DNA from: JAZKFT01 sp043760535
GTDB taxonomy: Bacteria > Bacteroidota > Bacteroidia > Chitinophagales > Chitinophagaceae
Length of the DNA: 10,573 nucleotides
Reading direction: 5' to 3'
Assembly: GCA_043760535.1 (NCBI GenBank)
Contig: JAYUOV010000227.1
Span: 1 to 10,573, forward strand
Shown piece by piece: positions 6,876 to 10,573 of the stretch. The translations under genes were made by a program, and so were the position numbers. The first letter of the stretch is position 1; each line of letters begins with the position of its first letter. A model generated the notes under the pieces. That model worked only from the letters and a program-made list of their open reading frames with translations, was not told the DNA's origin and ran no database searches.

Positions 6876-8072
6876 TTACACCAATCTTCTTACTCTCGTT
6901 TGCGTTTGTAATTTTCCATTATCCAAATTTTCTATTAACACCACTCCTGGTTGTTTCCCTTTTTCAAAACTGCCCAATTGGTCATGCATTTTAAGTGCTT
7001 TGGCGCCATTAATGGTTGCCCATCCCAGCATTTCGCTTAGCCAAATATTTTTAAAATGCTTTCCAATTGTTTTCATTTCATCCAAAATACTAAGGCTGTG
7101 GTTACTTGCCAGGCTATCGGTACCCAACACAATATTGCAGTGCTGTTTTCTTAATAATTCTACAGGCGGCAGAGCGTTTTCTATATACTTATTGGCATTG
7201 GGGCAAAGGCACCAATAGATATGCGGATGCTGGTTATGGGCATACACCATATCCGCTTCGGTGGTAAATGTATTATGTACCAGCAGCACTTGCCCGGCAG
7301 CTTTCATTTTAGCTAAATAAGATTGCAGGCTTGTAGTACCGGTGGGTATAAAAAAGCTATTGTTAAGATTCATTTTTTGGTACATCCTAATAAAATCACC
7401 TGTGCCGGCTCTAAAAAAGTCGTCTTCAAAAGCCGTTTCCTGATTGTGGATGCTTACCGTATGGCCTTCAAAGAAAGGTTGTATCCGAAGCCATAATTCG
7501 TTAGAAACGGAATATGGAGCATGGGGAACAATAGACCATCGACCGTTTACCGTTGACCGTTGACTGTTGACGGTGGACGATGAAAACAATTCGTACATTT
7601 CTTTGCTCCGCTCAAACCTTGCCTTGGCTACCTCTGGCAGCCAGCCGCTTGTTTCTATAAAATTATAATAGGCCATGCGGCCTTTTTGCTTTTGCAAAAA
7701 GCTGCTTTTGTCGTTGCAAATGTCGCCTACAGCTACAATGCCGTTTGCCAGCATTTCGGCTTCGGCATTGCTAATGGCTTGTGCAATAGCTTCTTCGGGC
7801 AAATGGCGTTGGGTAACTACGGTAAAAACAAAATCTACCAGACCGGTGTGTTCGGGTATCATCCCTTTTAAATGGCTCAGCTCTAGGTGGCAGTGGGCGT
7901 TTACAAAACCCGGTGTTACGATGCCATCCAACTGCTGCACATCGCCGCCTGCATTTTCGTGTTGAATTATTTTTTGTACAATACCTTTTTCATCGGTTAC
8001 AAGTACATGATCACCGTCCAATAACCGATAGCCATCGAACAATTGTGTAGCCCGAAATTTTAAAATACCCAT
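6876..8072 (-). CDS. metal-dependent amidohydrolase (deaminase/chlorohydrolase type)
   Basis: This 398-residue enzyme belongs to the amidohydrolase superfamily and hydrolyses or deaminates a small substrate, probably in the cytoplasm. The metal site is visible: AHCHLELSHLKG gives His60 and His62 with Glu64, HAPYS gives His184, IHNQE gives His209 with Glu212, and LGTDSLASN gives Asp319. It also has VHNT (His266). The FVNAHCHLELSHLKG pattern is shared by cytosine deaminase/TrzA-like and aminodeoxyfutalosine deaminase-like members, so a role in menaquinone synthesis by the futalosine route is possible but unproven. I choose the ATG at 8070-8072, not the in-frame GTG at 8091-8093, because the -7 promoter box at 8077-8084 lies inside the longer form. 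A 7-bp tandem repeat adds about 14 residues (STVNSQRSTVNGRW) just before His184. The gene is divergent to the structured RNA and prfA. Confidence 0.85.
   Translation of the reverse strand: MGILKFRATQLFDGYRLLDGDHVLVTDEKGIVQKIIQHENAGGDVQQLDGIVTPGFVNAHCHLELSHLKGMIPEHTGLVDFVFTVVTQRHLPEEAIAQAISNAEAEMLANGIVAVGDICNDKSSFLQKQKGRMAYYNFIETSGWLPEVAKARFERSKEMYELFSSSTVNSQRSTVNGRWSIVPHAPYSVSNELWLRIQPFFEGHTVSIHNQETAFEDDFFRAGTGDFIRMYQKMNLNNSFFIPTGTTSLQSYLAKMKAAGQVLLVHNTFTTEADMVYAHNQHPHIYWCLCPNANKYIENALPPVELLRKQHCNIVLGTDSLASNHSLSILDEMKTIGKHFKNIWLSEMLGWATINGAKALKMHDQLGSFEKGKQPGVVLIENLDNGKLQTQTRVRRLV
7536..7577. repeat. 7-bp tandem repeat inside the amidohydrolase gene
   Basis: Six consecutive heptamers are seen on the plus strand: CCATCGA, CCGTTTA, CCGTTGA, CCGTTGA, CTGTTGA and CGGTGGA. 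The total is 42 bases, a multiple of both 7 and 3, so the reading frame is preserved. On the coding strand it reads STVNSQRSTVNGRW. Two units are identical and the outer ones are increasingly degenerate. Confidence 0.75.
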
Positions 8073-8076
8073 ACTG

Positions 8077-8084
8077 CAAAAGTA
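8077..8084 (-). promoter_or_regulatory. -7 promoter box of the amidohydrolase
   Basis: Read on the minus strand, TACTTTTG matches TAnnTTTG exactly and ends four bases before the ATG at 8072. Transcription would begin at or next to the start codon, so the mRNA would be leaderless or nearly so. A TTT lies 19 bases upstream as a poor -33 candidate. Confidence 0.55.
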
Positions 8085-8110
8085 CCTAACCACAACAATG
8101 GCTAAACTGG

Positions 8111-8118
8111 TATTTTTG
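8111..8118 (+). promoter_or_regulatory. -7 promoter box of the structured RNA (and perhaps prfA)
   Basis: TATTTTTG matches TAnnTTTG exactly. It ends three bases before 8121, where the long closing helix of the RNA begins, so the expected start of transcription coincides with the first base pair. It is 26 bases from the amidohydrolase box on the other strand, making a divergent promoter pair. A -33 TTG is not evident. Confidence 0.55.
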
Positions 8119-8120
8119 CT

Positions 8121-8326
8121 ACCGGGTAAAGGAATTGAAAAGCTGAGGCCTTGCGTAAGGGATTCCCGAAATAGTCGGTACTAGAGTAACGGAAAGCCCA
8201 CAGGTCGCAATGTTTTTTGTGTAAAGCGAAGCTAACCTGTAAATATGCGGCCGAGAACTTATAGTAGGTAGCCTGTCTGCCGCCGGTTTTTTGTAGCGGT
8301 TACGCCCAGCTTCTTTTCCCGGTTTT
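8121..8326 (+). ncRNA. candidate structured RNA of about 205 nt, 6S-like outline
   Basis: The two ends pair over a long helix: 8121-8126 (ACCGGG) with 8318-8323 (CCCGGT), a T-T mismatch, then 8128-8133 with 8311-8316 (one G-U), an internal loop, then GCTG-A-GGC (8142-8149) with GCCCAGC (8304-8310), one A bulged. Inside, CCTT-GCGT-AAGG (8149-8160), TAGT-CGGT-ACTA (8172-8183) and ACAGGT (8200-8205) with ACCTGT (8235-8240) can form. GCGGC (8247-8251) pairs with GCCGC (8279-8283) just before CGG-TTTTTT. Competing pairings exist: GCGTAA (8153-8158) with TTACGC (8300-8305), and ACAGG with a second CCTGT at 8272-8276. A perfect -7 box ends at 8118 and the 3' helix arm runs into TTTT (8323-8326). Length, one long closing helix and a large interior are like 6S RNA, the RNA polymerase regulator. 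RNase P, tmRNA and SRP signatures are absent. It could instead be a prfA leader. 6S identity is inference, the helix is seen directly. Confidence 0.6.
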
Positions 8327-8347
8327 ATCAGATAAAGAACAACAATT

Positions 8348-9418
8348 ATGATTGACAAATTAGAAGCCATCAAAGGCCGGTTTCAGCAGGTGGGTGTGGC
8401 ACTAACTAACCCCGAGATAGTGGCCAATGGCAAAGAATTTAGCAAATACAGCAAGGAATACCGGCAGCTGGAAAACATTGTATTGCCTTTTGAAGAATAC
8501 AAAAAAGTGCTAGACGATATAGAATTTAGCAAAGAACTGCTAAACGGTAGCGATGAAGAAATGAGGGAACTAGCCAAAGAAGAACTACCCGGTTACGAAG
8601 CTAAAAAAGATGAACTGGAAGCCAAATTGCGTAAGCTGCTGATACCCAAAGATCCGCAGGACGATAAAAACGCAATTTTGGAAATTCGGGCCGGAACCGG
8701 CGGCGATGAAGCCAGCCTTTTTGCTGGCGACTTGCTGGGTATGTACATGCGTTACTGTGGCAAGCGTGGCTGGAAAACTGCCCTTGTAAGCGAAAGCGAA
8801 GGATCTGTGGGCGGTTATAAAGAGGTAATAATAGAAGTTAGCGGCGAAGATGTGTACGGCACGCTAAAATTTGAAAGTGGTGTACACCGTGTACAGCGAG
8901 TACCCAATACCGAAACCCAGGGCAGGGTGCATACAAGTGCCGCCACCGTAGCCGTAATGCCCGAAGCCGAAGAGGTGGATTTTGAATTGAAGGAAAGTGA
9001 TCTTAAAATGGAAACGAGCCGGAGTGGTGGTGCAGGTGGCCAAAATGTAAATAAAGTAGAAACAAAAGTGATGCTGACCCACGTACCAACTGGCACCGTA
9101 ATTACCTGCCAAACCGAACGTAGCCAGCTGGGCAACCGAGAAAAAGCCACCAACATGATGCGTACGAAACTGTACGAAGAGCAGGTGCGTAAGCAGGAGG
9201 ATGAAATAAGCCGCCACCGCAAAACCCTGGTTAGTACCGGCGACCGAAGTGCCAAAATACGAACCTACAACTGGCCACAGGGCAGAGTTACAGACCACCG
9301 TATTGGGCTTACAGTTTATAACCTAGACGCCGTAATTAATGGCGAAATAGAAGAGTTTTTAGACCAGTTACAAATGGCTGAAAATGCTGAAAAGATGGCC
9401 AATCAGGACATGAATTAA
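8348..9418 (+). CDS. prfA: peptide chain release factor 1
   Basis: RF1 recognises UAA and UAG in the ribosomal A site and triggers peptide release. The 356 residues match the roughly 360 of the family. Domain 1 is the helical N-terminal part (about 1-100), rich in Lys and Glu. The decoding domain has GVHRVQRVPNTETQGRVHTS (178-197), where the PxT codon-reading tripeptide is Pro186-Asn187-Thr188. E. coli has PAT at this place, so the middle residue differs. The catalytic GGQ is Gly230-Gly231-Gln232 in SRSGGAGGQNVNKVET, where Gln is normally methylated by PrmC. RF2's SPF motif and its programmed frameshift are absent, so it is RF1. The start ATG lies 22 bases after the 3' end of the structured RNA. 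No separate TAnnTTTG box is seen between them, so read-through from 8111 may express prfA. Confidence 0.97.
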   Translation: MIDKLEAIKGRFQQVGVALTNPEIVANGKEFSKYSKEYRQLENIVLPFEEYKKVLDDIEFSKELLNGSDEEMRELAKEELPGYEAKKDELEAKLRKLLIPKDPQDDKNAILEIRAGTGGDEASLFAGDLLGMYMRYCGKRGWKTALVSESEGSVGGYKEVIIEVSGEDVYGTLKFESGVHRVQRVPNTETQGRVHTSAATVAVMPEAEEVDFELKESDLKMETSRSGGAGGQNVNKVETKVMLTHVPTGTVITCQTERSQLGNREKATNMMRTKLYEEQVRKQEDEISRHRKTLVSTGDRSAKIRTYNWPQGRVTDHRIGLTVYNLDAVINGEIEEFLDQLQMAENAEKMANQDMN

Positions 9419-9510
9419 CTTATAGGCAAATCATTATTCTGTTAGCGTGTCTGTTTGAAAAGAATAGTTATCTTGTACGAAAATTATTATTGACAACTAA
9501 AAAATAAAAA

Positions 9511-10149
9511 ATGCTCGAAAATCTTTTAAGCCTGGTAAAGGAGTTTTCTCAGGATAACGTAGTAGAAAACCCCGATGTGCCCAACGAACAAAACGACGAA
9601 GTAGTAGCAGAAGCAACAAATGCCGTGGCAAGCGGTTTGCAGAATGCACTAGCTAATGGGCAAGGAGAAGAAGTGCTTGCTTTGTTTAACAGTAAAAGCT
9701 CGGCTCAGGTAATGAGCAGCCCGGTGGCTCAAAATATTCAAGGTGGCTTTTTAGATAGCATCACTTCCAAATTGGGTATCAATAAAAATGTGGCTATTGG
9801 CTTGGCATCCACCCTTATACCAATTGTAATAAGCAAACTGGTAAAACGTACAGGCGATCAGAACAATAACAGTTTTGATATAGGTGGCATCATTAGCAGC
9901 CTTACAGGCGGTGGCGGAAATAGTGGTGGCGGTATCGGAAATTTAATCAGCCAATTTACCGGAGGTGGTAATAATAGTGGTGGCGGAGGAATAGGCAACC
10001 TCATTAGCCAGTTTACAGGCGGTGGCAATACTGGCGGCGGCGGTATTGGCGATCTCATTAGCCAGTTTACTGGCGGTGCCAAACAGCAACAAGCCGAACA
10101 AGGTGGTGCCGGTTTAATGGATATTATTAAAGGATTTATGAGTAAATAG
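9511..10149 (+). CDS. DUF937 family protein with Gly-rich repeats
   Basis: The 212-residue protein matches the DUF937/YidB-like proteins common in Bacteroidota. The N-terminal half is helical: MLENLLSLVKEFSQ, then VVENPDVPNEQNDEVVAEA (17-35), then SSPVAQNIQGGFLDSITSK (69-87), then a hydrophobic GLASTLIPIVISKLVKRT (97-114). The SFDIGGIISSLTGGGGNSGG segment (121-140) is where such proteins usually begin a Gly-rich tail. Here the tail is extended by three more copies of a unit built on IGNLISQFTGGGN. It ends in a short amphipathic helix (LMDIIKGFMSK). The function of the family is unknown. No signal peptide is evident. It stands 92 bases after prfA on the same strand, with an A-rich stretch before the ATG, as is usual in this phylum. 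The next terminator is 263 bases downstream. Confidence 0.85.
   Translation: MLENLLSLVKEFSQDNVVENPDVPNEQNDEVVAEATNAVASGLQNALANGQGEEVLALFNSKSSAQVMSSPVAQNIQGGFLDSITSKLGINKNVAIGLASTLIPIVISKLVKRTGDQNNNSFDIGGIISSLTGGGGNSGGGIGNLISQFTGGGNNSGGGGIGNLISQFTGGGNTGGGGIGDLISQFTGGAKQQQAEQGGAGLMDIIKGFMSK
9880..10080 (+). repeat. four tandem Gly-rich repeats in the DUF937 gene
   Basis: Units begin at residues 124, 142, 161 and 179, so the spacing is 18, 19 and 18 residues (54, 57 and 54 bases). The first (IGGIISSLTGGGGNSGGG) is divergent. The next two share IGNLISQFTGGGN exactly at protein level but differ at most synonymous positions. The last (IGDLISQFTGGA) is nearly identical in DNA to the one before over its core. 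Confidence 0.85.
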
Positions 10150-10412
10150 CCTATTAATGTGGTAGAATTAGCCTTGTAATGTTAAAAGAGGGTTAAGAGG
10201 TTAAAAAATGATGACGAAGTGTAATCTTTATTAGATTTATTGCATCTATCTTTAGTTAGTTGAAAAGTAAAATAAAAGAATAATCAAAAAAAATCTTGCA
10301 TCGATTACAAATTTTTTAACAAAAACGAGGTAACAAACAATTAGTAGCAGCGTTTTATTAGTATAAACAAATCAATTAAGAATTTTCTCATAAGCAGTTA
10401 GTTTTGGTTGCG
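10150..10412. other. gene-free AT-rich stretch after DUF937
   Basis: No frame of more than a few codons opens here: for example the ATGs at 10179 and 10208 meet stops within nine codons. A near-match to the -7 box (TATCTTTA, 10247-10254) is present, as is an exact one (TAGTTTTG, 10399-10406). The latter sits too close to the terminator hairpin to make a useful transcript. The stretch is either a long 3' UTR of the DUF937 gene or contains a short RNA ending at the terminator. Confidence 0.4.
10181..10208. repeat. 9/10-bp imperfect tandem repeat after DUF937
   Basis: GTTAAAAGAG, GGTTAAGAG and GTTAAAAAA follow each other directly. The shared core is GTTAA-AG. The unit is unlike the 7- and 8-bp repeats elsewhere in the window. 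With only about three units in AT-rich DNA, chance is possible. Confidence 0.35.
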
Positions 10413-10443
10413 GCCCCGGTTTCTACCGGGGCTAATTTTTTTT
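10413..10443 (+). terminator. strong intrinsic terminator
   Basis: GCCCCGGT (10413-10420) and ACCGGGGC (10425-10432) form a perfect 8-bp GC-rich stem with a TTCT loop, followed by TAA and eight T (10436-10443). It is oriented to stop plus-strand transcription. The nearest plus-strand gene, DUF937, ends 263 bases upstream. Confidence 0.85.
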
Positions 10444-10573
10444 ATTAATGTGTTACTATGCAAAGTGGACTAATAAAGGGCATCTCTAAAAACCAAAAAT
10501 TATTAATGTATTATATTTAATAATATATAAGTAACTCATTTCTATTGAATTATGTGTATATTCGAGGATGAAA
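10444..10573. other. AT-rich end of window, possible start of another gene
   Basis: This stretch is very AT-rich and has no complete gene. TATATTCG (10557-10564, one mismatch to TAnnTTTG) is followed three bases later by ATGAAA at 10568-10573, the last six bases of the window. This could be the promoter and start of a plus-strand gene, but two codons cannot support a call. Confidence 0.2.

Noticed and set aside
6796..7218. 140-codon plus-strand frame opposite the amidohydrolase end
   Set aside because: It lies mostly antisense to the well-supported amidohydrolase and has no protein-like pattern. Long antisense frames over lysS, SulP, prfA and DUF937 were dismissed for the same reason.
7536..7577. 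CRISPR-like array
   Set aside because: Units are contiguous heptamers with no spacers and lie inside a coding sequence.
8073..8093. GTG start giving a seven-residue longer amidohydrolase
   Set aside because: The extension contains the exact -7 promoter box at 8077-8084, and the ATG at 8072 gives the expected N-terminus.
8121..8326. RNase P RNA, tmRNA or SRP RNA
   Set aside because: The segment is too short for RNase P or tmRNA, lacks the GAGGAAAGTC and ACAGAA RNase P signatures, shows no tRNA-like Ala acceptor end, and lacks the SRP GGAAG/GCAG apical loop.
8119..8373. 84-codon minus-strand frame across the amidohydrolase-prfA gap
   Set aside because: It overlaps the structured RNA and the start of prfA, reads as low-complexity basic protein without a family pattern, and the base pairing explains the sequence better.
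10399..10406. Exact TAnnTTTG match (TAGTTTTG) before the terminator
   Set aside because: A transcript starting there would reach the terminator hairpin within a few bases; most likely chance.

Overview
The window looks like chromosomal DNA of a Bacteroidota member, most likely near Chitinophagaceae. The DNA is AT-rich, gene starts lack Shine-Dalgarno boxes, and several upstream regions carry perfect copies of the Bacteroidota -7 promoter element TAnnTTTG (3771-3778, 8111-8118, and 8077-8084 on the minus strand). Several protein types, including a DUF937 protein and a KilA-N remnant, are common in this phylum. The family-level placement is inference from style, not from a marker search.

Layout. 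1-207 is the C-terminal end of a small membrane protein entering from the left edge. 208-656 is a poorly coding stretch with one doubtful minus-strand ORF. 657-3013 is a minus-strand pair, a SulP-family anion transporter followed by a beta-carbonic anhydrase, together a likely bicarbonate uptake/CO2 hydration module. A small exported protein of unknown function (3270-3593) lies upstream on the same strand. Divergent to it, lysS (3808-5349) encodes lysyl-tRNA synthetase. Downstream of lysS come a 40-bp almost perfect palindrome and the decayed N-terminus of a KilA-N domain gene that no intact ORF covers. Next are a short lipoprotein (5674-6177) with a possible CsgG/LpoB-like fold, a convergent NTF2/SnoaL-like protein (6211-6672) and an amidohydrolase (6876-8072, minus) whose coding sequence carries an in-frame 7-bp tandem repeat.

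The most interesting item is the 8073-8347 gap between the amidohydrolase and prfA. A perfect TAnnTTTG box is followed within 3 bp by a sequence whose two ends pair over about 19 bp across roughly 200 nt, and the 3' end runs into a short T tract. This is the architecture of a discrete structured RNA, resembling 6S RNA in outline, or less likely a prfA leader. prfA (8348-9418) encodes release factor 1. A DUF937 protein with four Gly-rich repeats (9511-10149) follows, and a strong intrinsic terminator stands 263 bp further on at 10413-10443. The last 130 bases are AT-rich and may contain the very start of another gene.

The genes are mostly housekeeping (translation: lysS, prfA; inorganic carbon: SulP plus CA) with small envelope proteins between them. 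Three unrelated short tandem repeats (7-, 8- and 9/10-bp units), one palindrome and one decayed mobile-type gene mark where the sequence has been remodelled. No complete mobile element, CRISPR array, tRNA or rRNA was seen.
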